Source: Sphingomonadales bacterium (GTDB lineage: Bacteria > Bacteroidota > Bacteroidia > UBA7662). Taken from it: DNA of 64,000 nucleotides. The notes under the pieces were generated by a model, which was given only the letters and a program-made list of their open reading frames with translations, ran no database searches and was not told the origin of the DNA. A program made the position numbers and the translations under genes. Position 1 is the first letter of the stretch; every line of letters starts with the position of its first letter. This document shows, in pieces, positions 1 to 8,504 of the stretch. The stretch spans positions 29,363-93,362 of the forward strand of contig VHAX01000005.1 in NCBI GenBank assembly GCA_016872215.1, given 5' to 3'.

Positions 1-1
1 G

Positions 2-175
2 GAGGGACAAGCCGCACGGCAGATTGCACGGGATTATGTAAGAAAATTTAATAGACATGTACAGGATCTCGTTTCGGAACACGATCTGCAGGCCTTCTAC
101 CGGGTGAGCGATGCCATTCAGCGGGTGGTGCAACAGACCCTGCTCCCCGATACCATCCTCCAATCCCAACTTTGA
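2..175 (+). CDS. C-terminal end of a MarR-like regulator (partial)
   Basis: Only the last 57 codons lie in the window, and the gene enters from the left edge. The open frame is fixed by its TGA 14 bases before the fadN start. The peptide is charged and helical (EGQAARQIARDYVRKF, then HVQDLVSEHDLQAFYRVSDAI) and resembles the dimerisation helices at the end of MarR-family winged-helix regulators. A MarR-type gene directly before a beta-oxidation operon would suit ligand-controlled expression of fadNAE. The DNA-binding domain is outside the window, so the family is inferred from the tail and the context only. Other small helical proteins are possible. Confidence 0.5.
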   Translation, partial: EGQAARQIARDYVRKFNRHVQDLVSEHDLQAFYRVSDAIQRVVQQTLLPDTILQSQL

Positions 176-189
176 ACCCCTTCCCAGCC

Positions 190-2574
190 ATGAAATATTC
201 CATAAACCATGCCACCGTGCTCGGATCGGGCATCATGGGATCACGCATCGCTTGTCACCTTGCCGGCGTGGGCATACCAGTTCTTCTACTCGACCGCGTG
301 TATGAAGCCGCTCCGGATGCGCCAGCCGGCATCCCCGTCAACCGAAACCAGATTGTTGAGGACTCTCTCCAAGCCGCCATCAAGAGCAGCCCCTCCCCGC
401 TTTATCACTCTTCATTCGCCAAACGCATACAAACCGGCAATTTTGAAGATAATTTGGGGGGAATCGGTCAGAGTGATTGGATTGTTGAAGTCATCGTAGA
501 GCATCTTCCGGCCAAACAGCAGTTGTTTCATAAAATCGAGCCCCATCGTAAGGCAGGGAGCATCATTTCATCGAATACCTCCGGCATCCCCATACAATTG
601 ATGAACGCCGGAAGAACAGAGGATTTCCGTCGTCATTTCTGTGGAACCCATTTTTTCAACCCGCCCCGCTATCTGAAGCTGCTGGAGATTATTCCTGGTC
701 CGGATACCGACCCATGGGTGGTCGACTTTATGCTGGATTTTGGATCACGCATTTTGGGAAAGACAACGGTTCTTGCCCGCGATACGCCCGCATTCATCGC
801 TAACCGTATGGGTGTGTTCGGTATAATGGCTCTGCTTAATACTATGGAACGGACCGGGCTCAACATCACAGCGGTCGATCAATTGACCGGACCCCTTGCA
901 GGGCGCCCCAAGTCGGCCACCTTCCGCACCTGTGATGTGGTGGGCATCGACACCCTCGCACGGGTGGCCAAAGGGGTCGCTGAGCATTGTGCAGACGACC
1001 CTGACAAACATCTGTTTTCCTTCCCGCCATTCCTCGAACACATGCTTGAACAGCAGTGGCTGGGGGATAAAACGGGACAGGGTTTCTACAAAAAAACGCG
1101 CTCAACCGATGGCGGAAAGAAAATTCTGGCCCTGAACCTGAAGTCACTCGAGTACGAGGAACAAGCCAAAACCAAGTTTCCCCTGCTCGACCCGATCCGA
1201 CAGGAAGAGAACCTGACCAAACGACTGCCATTATTGGTACAGATGCCGGACCAGGCAGGCGAATTCTACCGCATCAATCTATCGCATATGTTTCGTTATG
1301 CTTCGCTGCACGCCATGGAAGTGGCGGAAGAATTGTATCGCATTGACGACGCTATGATGGCTGGATTCGGCTGGCAAATGGGGCCCTTTGCGAGTTGGGA
1401 CGCCGTTGGGGTGCAGCAAATGATTCAGCTGATGAAACTCTACGGCACTCCCCCCGCTATATGGGTCGATGAAATGTTGGACAGGGGATGTGATACCTTT
1501 TATCGTTTCACAGCGGAGGGCAAGGAGGTATACCAACCCTCCGCGGGAAGCTACTTGCCCGTCCCCGGAAGTCGCAGTGTCGTGCGCCTCGAGCTGCTGC
1601 GTGGCACAAATACCCTGTGGAAAAATGCAGGATGCAGTGTAATCGACATCGGCGAAGGCATATTAAATCTGGAGTTCCACACCAAGATGAATACCCTAGG
1701 CAGTGAGATCATTTCGGGTTTTCACCAGGCTGTTAACCGTGCCGAAAAGGATTTCAGGGGATTGGTGATCGGCAACGAAGGAGAAGTATTTTCGGCTGGA
1801 GCCAACCTCGGAATGGTATTTATGCTGGCTGTAGAGCAGGAATACGAAGAATTGGACATGGCGATCCGGGCATTTCAGCAATTCACCATGCGCGCCCGCT
1901 ATAGTTCCATTCCGGTTGTGGTGGCCCCGAGGGGACTCACACTGGGTGGGGGTTGCGAATTGACGTTGCACGCGGATGCGGTACAGGCCGCGGCCGAGAC
2001 CTATATCGGACTCGTGGAATTGGGAGTTGGTGTCATTCCGGGAGGCGGGGGTACCAAAGAAATGGCGCTTCGGATCTCGGACCGCCTGCAAACCGGAGAA
2101 GTGCCCTACGCGCCCCTCCAAAAGGCCTTTATGAACATCGCCACCGCCAAAGTGGCCACTTCTGCCTATGAGGCATTTGACCTCGATTATCTGCGAAGGG
2201 GCGACCGGATTTCAGTGAATGAGCGCACCCACCTGACGGAAGCCCGTCAGCTGGCCATCGATCTGGCGGAAGCTGGCTACTGCAAGCCAGCGCCACGCAA
2301 GGATGTAATGGTGCAGGGACGAGGCGGAATGGCGCTCTTCATGGCGGGAATCAATGGAATGAGAATGGGAAATTACATCTCCGATCACGACCGCAAGGCA
2401 GCTACCAAGCTGGCCTATGTCATTTGCGGTGGAGATTTGTCGCAGCCCCAGCCGGTCTCCGAACAATACCTCCTCGATCTCGAAAGAGAAGCCTTCCTAT
2501 CACTGCTCGGTGAAAAAAAGACCCTCGAACGCATACAATCCGTACTCAAAACTGGCAAACCTCTCCGAAACTAA
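190..2574 (+). CDS. fadN: 3-hydroxyacyl-CoA dehydrogenase / enoyl-CoA hydratase (FadN type)
   Basis: Bifunctional beta-oxidation enzyme of 794 residues: it hydrates trans-2-enoyl-CoA and oxidises L-3-hydroxyacyl-CoA with NAD. The NAD-binding domain is first (GSGIMG near residue 12, the HFFNPPRYLKLLEI segment near 150), followed by the dehydrogenase C-terminal domains. The crotonase domain is last (GAGANLGMVF, GGGCELTLHADA, GVGVIPGGGGTKE). This order is the reverse of E. coli FadB and matches Bacillus FadN. I chose the ATG at 190 because the longer ORF begins with a TTG inside the preceding stop region and adds nothing to the family start. It is the first gene of a tight fadN-fadA-fadE operon, 6 bp before fadA. 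The function is cytoplasmic and catabolic. Confidence 0.93.
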   Translation: MKYSINHATVLGSGIMGSRIACHLAGVGIPVLLLDRVYEAAPDAPAGIPVNRNQIVEDSLQAAIKSSPSPLYHSSFAKRIQTGNFEDNLGGIGQSDWIVEVIVEHLPAKQQLFHKIEPHRKAGSIISSNTSGIPIQLMNAGRTEDFRRHFCGTHFFNPPRYLKLLEIIPGPDTDPWVVDFMLDFGSRILGKTTVLARDTPAFIANRMGVFGIMALLNTMERTGLNITAVDQLTGPLAGRPKSATFRTCDVVGIDTLARVAKGVAEHCADDPDKHLFSFPPFLEHMLEQQWLGDKTGQGFYKKTRSTDGGKKILALNLKSLEYEEQAKTKFPLLDPIRQEENLTKRLPLLVQMPDQAGEFYRINLSHMFRYASLHAMEVAEELYRIDDAMMAGFGWQMGPFASWDAVGVQQMIQLMKLYGTPPAIWVDEMLDRGCDTFYRFTAEGKEVYQPSAGSYLPVPGSRSVVRLELLRGTNTLWKNAGCSVIDIGEGILNLEFHTKMNTLGSEIISGFHQAVNRAEKDFRGLVIGNEGEVFSAGANLGMVFMLAVEQEYEELDMAIRAFQQFTMRARYSSIPVVVAPRGLTLGGGCELTLHADAVQAAAETYIGLVELGVGVIPGGGGTKEMALRISDRLQTGEVPYAPLQKAFMNIATAKVATSAYEAFDLDYLRRGDRISVNERTHLTEARQLAIDLAEAGYCKPAPRKDVMVQGRGGMALFMAGINGMRMGNYISDHDRKAATKLAYVICGGDLSQPQPVSEQYLLDLEREAFLSLLGEKKTLERIQSVLKTGKPLRN

Positions 2575-2580
2575 CCGATT

Positions 2581-3756
2581 ATGAATGCTTATATAGTAGC
2601 AGGATTCCGCACCGCTGTTGGCAAGGCCGGCAAGGGTGGATTTCGATTTATGCGGCCGGATGATCTTGCCGCAAAGGTCATTCTACATCTCCTCGCCGAA
2701 ACTCCCGAGCTTGATCCACTTCGGGTAGACGATCTCATTGTTGGAAACGCTGTTCCAGAGGCTGAACAAGGCATGCAAATGGGCAGAATGATTGCCTTGT
2801 TGTCGCTGCCAAGGGAAGTGCCGGGAATGATAATCAATCGCTATTGCGGGTCGGGATTAGAAGCAATCGCCTTGGCCTCTGCCCGCATTCATTCGGGACA
2901 GGCCGACTGCATCATCGCCGGTGGCACCGAATCGATGAGCCTGGTGCCTGTTATGGGGTGGAAAACGGCCCTCAACTACGACATCGCTGCATCGCACGCC
3001 GATTACTACACTAGTATGGGACTCACCGCAGAGGAGGTTGCCCGGGAGTACGGCATTGCCCGGGATGAACAGGATCAATTCGCGCTGGAATCGCACCGAA
3101 AGGCTATTGAAGCAATCGAATCAGGACGTTTTCGGCAAGAAATTGTGCCTGTAGAGGTGGAGGAAATCTATGTGGACGAGCGTGGTCGCAAGAATCGTCG
3201 TAGTTGGGTGGTGGATACTGATGAAGGTCCGAGAAAGGATACGACCACCGAAGCACTGGCGCGCTTGAAGCCTGCGTTTGCTCAGGGTGGTACAGTCACA
3301 GCAGGGAATTCATCGCAGACCTCCGACGGTGCCGCCTTCGTGATCCTGATGTCGGACCGGATGGTGAATGAACTCAACCTCAAACCCGTGGCACGCATGT
3401 TGTCGTATGCAACACGGGGAGTGGAACCCCGACTAATGGGCATGGGACCGGTGGCGGCTATCCCTCTGGCACTGAAGCAAGCCGGTCTGAGTCTACAAGA
3501 CATTGAACAAATTGAACTGAATGAAGCCTTCGCAGCCCAAGCCCTCGGTGTAATTCGTACGCTGGATCTGGATACGAACCGCATCAACCCCAACGGTGGT
3601 GCCATTGCTCTTGGCCATCCACTGGGTTGCTCCGGTGCGAAGCTGAGCATTCAGTTATTCAATGAAATGCGGCGACGCAAACAACGCTACGGGCTGGTAA
3701 GTGCCTGCGTGGGCGGTGGTCAGGGCGTAGCCGGCGTATTCGAGCGACTCTCATAA
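2581..3756 (+). CDS. fadA: Acetyl-CoA acyltransferase (beta-oxidation thiolase)
   Basis: Thiolase of 391 residues, the usual family length, cleaving 3-ketoacyl-CoA to acetyl-CoA and a shortened acyl-CoA. The nucleophilic cysteine lies in NRYCGSGLEAI near residue 87. The catalytic histidine is in NPNGGAIALGHPLGCSGA and the second cysteine in SACVGGGQG near the C-terminus. The start follows the fadN stop by 6 bp and the fadE start follows by 13 bp, so the three are almost certainly cotranscribed. Some thiolases of this subfamily are biosynthetic, but the neighbours argue for degradation. Confidence 0.94.
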   Translation: MNAYIVAGFRTAVGKAGKGGFRFMRPDDLAAKVILHLLAETPELDPLRVDDLIVGNAVPEAEQGMQMGRMIALLSLPREVPGMIINRYCGSGLEAIALASARIHSGQADCIIAGGTESMSLVPVMGWKTALNYDIAASHADYYTSMGLTAEEVAREYGIARDEQDQFALESHRKAIEAIESGRFRQEIVPVEVEEIYVDERGRKNRRSWVVDTDEGPRKDTTTEALARLKPAFAQGGTVTAGNSSQTSDGAAFVILMSDRMVNELNLKPVARMLSYATRGVEPRLMGMGPVAAIPLALKQAGLSLQDIEQIELNEAFAAQALGVIRTLDLDTNRINPNGGAIALGHPLGCSGAKLSIQLFNEMRRRKQRYGLVSACVGGGQGVAGVFERLS

Positions 3757-3769
3757 ACTTACAATACCC

Positions 3770-5593
3770 ATGGAACCTGTTAAAACCCCCAAAACATCCC
3801 CCAAATCCGTCCGTGTGGGCGGCTCCTTTTTGTTCCACACCCCCGCCCCAGCGGATGTATTCATCCGTGAAGATTTTTCCGAGGAGCAGCTGATGATGCT
3901 CCAGGCCACCCGCGATTTTATGAAAACCGAAGTGGAGCCACACCTGGCACGCTTTGAGGAAAGCGACTACCCGCTGGTGGAGGCGCTGATGAAGAAGGCG
4001 GGTGAACTCGGCTTGTTGTCGATCAGCGTGCCCCAGGCATATGGAGGTTTGGGAATGGGTTTCAATACAGCTATGCTCGTATGTGAAGAAATCAGCAGCC
4101 TGACAGGTTCATTGGCCACGGCTTTCGGTGCGCATACCGGTATCGGCACCCTTCCTGTTCAGTATTACGGAAGCGATTACATCCTCCAAAAGTTCCTGCC
4201 CAAGGTGGCAAGTGGGGAATGGATTTCATGCTATAATCTCACCGAGCCCAACGCGGGCAGCGATGCCAATTCAGGCAAGACACAGGCTGTTCTGAATGCA
4301 GCGGGCACCCACTATGAGATAACTGGACAAAAAATATGGATCAGCAACGCCGGGTTTGCAGATGTATTTATTGTGTTTGCGCGTATTGAGAATGATAAGA
4401 ATCTGACAGGATTTGTCTTTCATAAGGATGAGGTGACGGGTTTAACCCTCAACCAGGAAGAGCACAAACTGGGCATTCGGTCCTCATCAACGCGACAGGT
4501 ATTCTATGACAAAGTATCGATTCCGGTAGACCAGATGTTGGGGCCGCGTGACGGGGGTTTCAAGATTGCGGTGAATGTACTGAATGCGGGGCGCATCAAA
4601 TTGGGTGCCGCCGTGTTGGGGGCCTGCTTTAAGGTAATCGGTTTCGCCGCTGCCTATGCCAATGAACGCAGGCAGTTTGGCAAGCCCATATCGCGCTATG
4701 GGGCCATACAGCAGAAGTTTGCCGATATGTCGATGCTCGCATATGGTGCCGATTCGGCTTTGTATAGGGCTGGACAGGATATCGAGGATCTGCAAAATGA
4801 ACTTATGGCGTCGGGTATGGACGAGGCTACCGCCAAATTAAAGGGTATGGAACAATACGCCGTGGAGTGCGCGATTTTGAAGGTATTTTGTTCGGAGGCC
4901 ATTGCCCTGGTGGTTGATGAGGGGGTTCAGATTTATGGGGGTATGGGCTACTCGGCCGACACACCCATGGAGGCGGCCTACCGCGATGCCCGCATCAGCC
5001 GAATCTACGAGGGTACCAATGAAATCAATCGTATGCTGATTGTGGATATGCTGATGCGAAAGGCCATAAAGGGGGAACTAAACCTGTTCGGGGCTGCGAA
5101 GAAGGTGGCTGCGGAACTGATGGAAATACCCGATTTTGGCGCCACATCTCCGGAAGGTTATTTAGAGGACGAAATGCAGGTGTTGGAGAAGCTCAAAAAG
5201 GCGGTGCTGATGGTGGCTGGCGCTGCGGCACAGAAGTATCAGGCCAAACTGGCCGATGAGCAGGAGATTTTGATGCACCTGGCGGATATGGCCATTGAGA
5301 TTTATGTGTTGGAATCAGCACTGCTGCGCACCATCAAATTACAGGAGCGCTGGGGCGCAGAAGTTTGTGCCGAACGATATGGCATGACAATCTGCCTGCT
5401 GCACCGTGCGGCAGATTCTTGTAATCGCCACGGCCGTGAAGTAATTTATGCGTTATCCGAGGGCGATGAGCAGCGGATGATGCTGTTGGGCCTCAAGCGT
5501 TTTTCTCGTGTGGAGCCTGTTGATTTGAGGACCCTGCGCCGCAAAGTTGCCGAAGTTGTCTTGTCGCAGAATAAATACCCCTTCGCCACATAG
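3770..5593 (+). CDS. fadE: Acyl-CoA dehydrogenase (FadE type)
   Basis: FAD-dependent acyl-CoA dehydrogenase of 607 residues, doing the first step of beta-oxidation and passing electrons to EtfAB, whose genes lie at 58974-60723. The N-terminal helical domain, the central beta domain (CYNLTEPNAGSDA, KIWISNAGFADVF) and the C-terminal helical domain (QFGKPISRYGAIQQKFADM) are all visible. The likely catalytic glutamate is in RIYEGTNEINRMLIVDML. About 150 further residues follow, as in the long FadE of the Bacillus fadNAE operon (594 residues). It ends a three-gene operon. No clear terminator hairpin is seen in the 118 bp before the convergent porQ. Confidence 0.93.
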   Translation: MEPVKTPKTSPKSVRVGGSFLFHTPAPADVFIREDFSEEQLMMLQATRDFMKTEVEPHLARFEESDYPLVEALMKKAGELGLLSISVPQAYGGLGMGFNTAMLVCEEISSLTGSLATAFGAHTGIGTLPVQYYGSDYILQKFLPKVASGEWISCYNLTEPNAGSDANSGKTQAVLNAAGTHYEITGQKIWISNAGFADVFIVFARIENDKNLTGFVFHKDEVTGLTLNQEEHKLGIRSSSTRQVFYDKVSIPVDQMLGPRDGGFKIAVNVLNAGRIKLGAAVLGACFKVIGFAAAYANERRQFGKPISRYGAIQQKFADMSMLAYGADSALYRAGQDIEDLQNELMASGMDEATAKLKGMEQYAVECAILKVFCSEAIALVVDEGVQIYGGMGYSADTPMEAAYRDARISRIYEGTNEINRMLIVDMLMRKAIKGELNLFGAAKKVAAELMEIPDFGATSPEGYLEDEMQVLEKLKKAVLMVAGAAAQKYQAKLADEQEILMHLADMAIEIYVLESALLRTIKLQERWGAEVCAERYGMTICLLHRAADSCNRHGREVIYALSEGDEQRMMLLGLKRFSRVEPVDLRTLRRKVAEVVLSQNKYPFAT

Positions 5594-5711
5594 GGGAAAC
5601 TATTTAGGCAGTGCATGGGCTTTGGAAAAACCCTTGTGATTGCGTTTTTTGTGTTAGAATATGGAGGGAATAGTTGTGCCCACTTGTGTGAATGGAGCAA
5701 GCTTGACCAAA

Positions 5712-6812
5712 CTATGATTTCGAACGCGCTCTGGAAGTTACACTGAATTGGTGGGTGGTGCCCGACAAAGTGTGGGCCGTGCGGCTGTAGTCGAGCCGAA
5801 ATCGCTTGGTATGCAATGCAAATCCCCATGCAAATCCGCTGCTTCCGGAGCGCATGGGCAGGGTCAATTCCTTACGGCGCTGATGGTTGTAGGAGAACTG
5901 GAATTGCAGGTTTTTGGAGAGTAGCAACTCGCTTTGCAGCACGAAGTGACGAAATGTTTCGTCAAGCCAGGGTGTGCCGCTTTTTTGGGATTCTGCCTCC
6001 TCGGTAAATAAAAGCTGCGGGTTGTACCAGGTGTCGGACGGATCAGAATAGCGTAGATTCCAGTTGTGCAGGTTATGCATAACTAACCCCCAACGTAAAG
6101 GCATATGTTCAAGTCGGTTGGATATACTAAGTTGAACGTCTGATGGAAGTCTGCCATTGGTTGAAAGTGGGGAATATGACCACAGCGTGGTACCAAAATT
6201 TCTGAATTGAAGAGCCAATTGGGTACGGCCGGAGGTGTCCTGCCAGCTGGCACCCATGTCGAGGGCTACCCCACCGGAGGAATAGCTGTAGAGGAATGAT
6301 CCGATGTATTTGACCGAACCCCCTGCAGTGAATTGTTTCGCGAAACGGGTTCCCCATCCCCCTTGCAAAACAATTTCGTTGGCACTGAATTGGCCAAGGG
6401 AATTGCCAGTAGGATCAGTTCGTTCGAGTGAGCCGTAGTTGATGAATCCTGCAGAGTATAGAAATTTTCCCCTTGTTTTGGGTGATTCGCGTAGGGTCAC
6501 AGCCTGACCGGCCCGGATATCGGATACGTAGTTAACCACGCTCAACCCAAGAAGTCCGGTTGGAGCGTCGGCAATGAGGGATGGGTGCCATGCCGAAAGG
6601 TGCACTTCGCTTTGGCTGACCGCTGGAGCCACGCCACCCAATGCATTCAGGCGGGCACTGGTGGGTAGATTCAGAAAAGTAAAAACGGTCGGCCTATTGG
6701 GTTGCCCTGCAACGGTTGAGACGTTCAATAAGCCGGTGAGGAGTAAGGCACAACCAAAAATGGAATATTGTATGAACTTTGGAGATGTAGATTGCCTTAT
6801 AGTTTGCCTCAT
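5712..6812 (-). CDS. porQ: Type IX secretion system protein PorQ
   Basis: Predicted outer-membrane beta-barrel of 366 residues. An N-terminal hydrophobic signal segment (IFGCALLLTGLLNVSTVAGQ) is followed by the PorQ hallmark FTFLNLPTSARLNALGG. The rest alternates polar and aromatic residues and ends in a strand, as expected for a barrel. PorQ is needed for attachment or processing of type IX cargo in Porphyromonas. It lies 1 bp after the stop of a lipoprotein gene, so the two are cotranscribed. A more internal ATG cannot be ruled out because the N-terminus before the hydrophobic stretch is long. A candidate cargo is at 28744-30891. Confidence 0.9.
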   Translation of the reverse strand: MRQTIRQSTSPKFIQYSIFGCALLLTGLLNVSTVAGQPNRPTVFTFLNLPTSARLNALGGVAPAVSQSEVHLSAWHPSLIADAPTGLLGLSVVNYVSDIRAGQAVTLRESPKTRGKFLYSAGFINYGSLERTDPTGNSLGQFSANEIVLQGGWGTRFAKQFTAGGSVKYIGSFLYSYSSGGVALDMGASWQDTSGRTQLALQFRNFGTTLWSYSPLSTNGRLPSDVQLSISNRLEHMPLRWGLVMHNLHNWNLRYSDPSDTWYNPQLLFTEEAESQKSGTPWLDETFRHFVLQSELLLSKNLQFQFSYNHQRRKELTLPMRSGSSGFAWGFALHTKRFRLDYSRTAHTLSGTTHQFSVTSRARSKS

Positions 6813-6813
6813 A

Positions 6814-7290
6814 TCAGGGTGCTTGTACTGGAATGGGGCCGAGTGTGAGTATGTTCGAGAAATTCCCCTTACGGTCGCGAAGACGAAGTGTTAGGCGGGC
6901 TGTGTCGACCACTACGCCCGGGCGGCGGTAGGTGGGCACAACTTTCAGATTTATTTCCCCGTATATCTGTTTTTTTTGTCCGGGCGGTGTCACATCGGGT
7001 AGTGAGAAGGGGTACACAACAGGTGGAAAAACCGGTACTCCCTGTCGTGTGTCGGTAACAGTAAAATCCGTATCGCCTGCTGCCTTTCCCAGATCGCCGT
7101 CACCATCCTCGTAATAGACCTTGAGGTATAGAGTATCCACACCCTCGCGAAGACTATCGGGATAAACTTCGAGCAGTCGAATGGCAGGCACTTCATCGAA
7201 ATAGCCCGCTGGGTCGCAGGAATTGAACGCAATCAGTACCAGAACGGCCCATACTGTTCGTGGGAAACGAAATGTATATGAAAACGACAT
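6814..7290 (-). CDS. Small conserved lipoprotein upstream of porQ
   Basis: Predicted lipoprotein of 158 residues. The hydrophobic segment WAVLVLIAFNSC ends in a lipobox cysteine near residue 25. The mature part carries an acidic stretch (YYEDGDGDLGKAAGD) that could bind calcium, then beta-rich sequence. I place the start at 7290 (MSFSYTF) rather than 7326, because this gives a normal signal peptide and leaves a 35 bp leader after the TAGTTTTG box. It is translated just ahead of porQ (1 bp spacing), which suggests a role in the same outer-membrane process, but the function is unknown. Confidence 0.75.
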   Translation of the reverse strand: MSFSYTFRFPRTVWAVLVLIAFNSCDPAGYFDEVPAIRLLEVYPDSLREGVDTLYLKVYYEDGDGDLGKAAGDTDFTVTDTRQGVPVFPPVVYPFSLPDVTPPGQKKQIYGEINLKVVPTYRRPGVVVDTARLTLRLRDRKGNFSNILTLGPIPVQAP

Positions 7291-7325
7291 CTTCGGAATT
7301 CTACCGAAAAAATGAGACATAAGCA

Positions 7326-7333
7326 CAAAACTA
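7326..7333 (-). promoter_or_regulatory. -7 promoter box of the lipoprotein-porQ operon
   Basis: The minus strand reads TAGTTTTG, a perfect match to TAnnTTTG, 35 bp before the chosen lipoprotein start. It lies back to back with the luxE-like box, 12 bp away. Confidence 0.55.
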
Positions 7334-7345
7334 CAACTGCGGTAG

Positions 7346-7353
7346 TATTATTG
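7346..7353 (+). promoter_or_regulatory. -7-like box of the LuxE-like gene
   Basis: TATTATTG is a 7 of 8 match to TAnnTTTG and ends 3 bp before the ATG at 7357. If used, it gives a leaderless mRNA. Confidence 0.4.
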
Positions 7354-7356
7354 CGC

Positions 7357-8397
7357 ATGCCCGAATCAAAATCAGGTAGAAATGGCTTACCGAATGAAGG
7401 GGTCGCTTGTATCGCCGTTTTGGAGCAATTGATTGACGGGTATCATTCGCCCACAAATCAGGAGGTGCTGAGCCTCTTCCGATTTCAAGCGCTGCACAAC
7501 CGTGTTTATTCGGCTTATCTGAAGGCACTCAAGCTCAATCCCGAAGAGGTGCGCACTGTGAATGAAATCCCCTGTCTACCCGTATCCCTGTTTCGCAACC
7601 ACCGGGTGAAGAGTTGGAATTTTCGAAGCGATGCAGTCTGGAACAGCAGCGGCACCTCTTCCCAAATCCCGGCCCGACATTTTGTGGATTCTTTGTCGCG
7701 CTTCCATCGGATCAGTCGCCGCATTTTTGAACAATGCTACGGCCCCTGTGTGGATTGGATTTTCATCGCCTTGCTCCCCTCTTATCTGGAGCGCCATAAT
7801 TCGGGGCTGGTTTGCATGGTTGATGGACTCATGGCAGCGGGTGGTCACCCCTTGAATGGGTATTTTTTGTATGATCATCAATTATTGGCAGAACAGTACC
7901 GCCGGGCGTGCGATAGCCATCGGAGGATCATGCTATTTGGAGTGGGATTCGCCTTGTTGGATTTGGCCGATCGCAATTTGATCGAGATGCGGCCCAATGA
8001 TGTGGTGGTTGAGACCGGGGGCATGAAAGGTCGCGGACAGGAATTGGTGCGTGAGGCGCTCCACGACCGCCTTTGTAAGGGCCTCAAAACAGAACGGATT
8101 CACACAGAATATGGGATGACGGAGCTTAGCTCATCCACTTACTCCTGTGGTTCGGGAAGGATGAGTCCCCCGCCATGGATGAAAATTCGTATACAAAATC
8201 TGCACGATCCGCTGCAGAGTCTGGCCCCGGGCAAAACAGGAACAATAGATATTATTGACTTTGCAAACGTTCACAGTTGTAGTTTTATCAAAACTGATGA
8301 CCTGGGTTGGGCGGAACCAAATGGTAACTTCCATGTGTCAGGTCGACGTGATGAAAGCGAATGGAGGGGGTGCAATCTGCTTTACCAGCTGGAATAA
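7357..8397 (+). CDS. LuxE-like acyl-protein synthetase / acyltransferase
   Basis: Predicted 346-residue protein of the LuxE/acyl-protein synthetase family, related to AMP-forming adenylating enzymes. Visible features are an N-terminal helical part, VVVETGGMKGRGQE in the middle, and the adenylation-like EYGMTELSSSTYSCG followed by FIKTDDLGWAEPNGNFHVSGR. In luminous bacteria LuxE activates fatty acids for aldehyde formation, but non-luminous Bacteroidota also carry homologues of unknown acyl acceptor. The start at 7357 is preferred over the ORF start at 7312 because the latter overlaps the divergent promoter and a -7-like box lies just before 7357. It has no lux partner genes here. Confidence 0.75.
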   Translation: MPESKSGRNGLPNEGVACIAVLEQLIDGYHSPTNQEVLSLFRFQALHNRVYSAYLKALKLNPEEVRTVNEIPCLPVSLFRNHRVKSWNFRSDAVWNSSGTSSQIPARHFVDSLSRFHRISRRIFEQCYGPCVDWIFIALLPSYLERHNSGLVCMVDGLMAAGGHPLNGYFLYDHQLLAEQYRRACDSHRRIMLFGVGFALLDLADRNLIEMRPNDVVVETGGMKGRGQELVREALHDRLCKGLKTERIHTEYGMTELSSSTYSCGSGRMSPPPWMKIRIQNLHDPLQSLAPGKTGTIDIIDFANVHSCSFIKTDDLGWAEPNGNFHVSGRRDESEWRGCNLLYQLE

Positions 8398-8456
8398 GGC
8401 TATTTTGTATGAATCGTGTAGGGGAACCTCCGCCTGGCGACATCTAGCAACTCTTA

Positions 8457-8488
8457 TTTGGTCATAATGACGTGCATGGTTATTTTTG
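8457..8488 (+). promoter_or_regulatory. Full promoter with palindrome before the GH13 gene
   Basis: TTTG at 8457-8460, 20 bp, then TATTTTTG at 8481-8488 fits both Bacteroidota promoter elements with correct spacing. The perfect palindrome GTCATAATGAC (8461-8471) lies inside the spacer, where a regulator would block or recruit RNA polymerase. The GH13 ATG follows 16 bp after the box. Confidence 0.65.
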
Positions 8489-8504
8489 ACCGAGTTAAAA
8501 GGCT

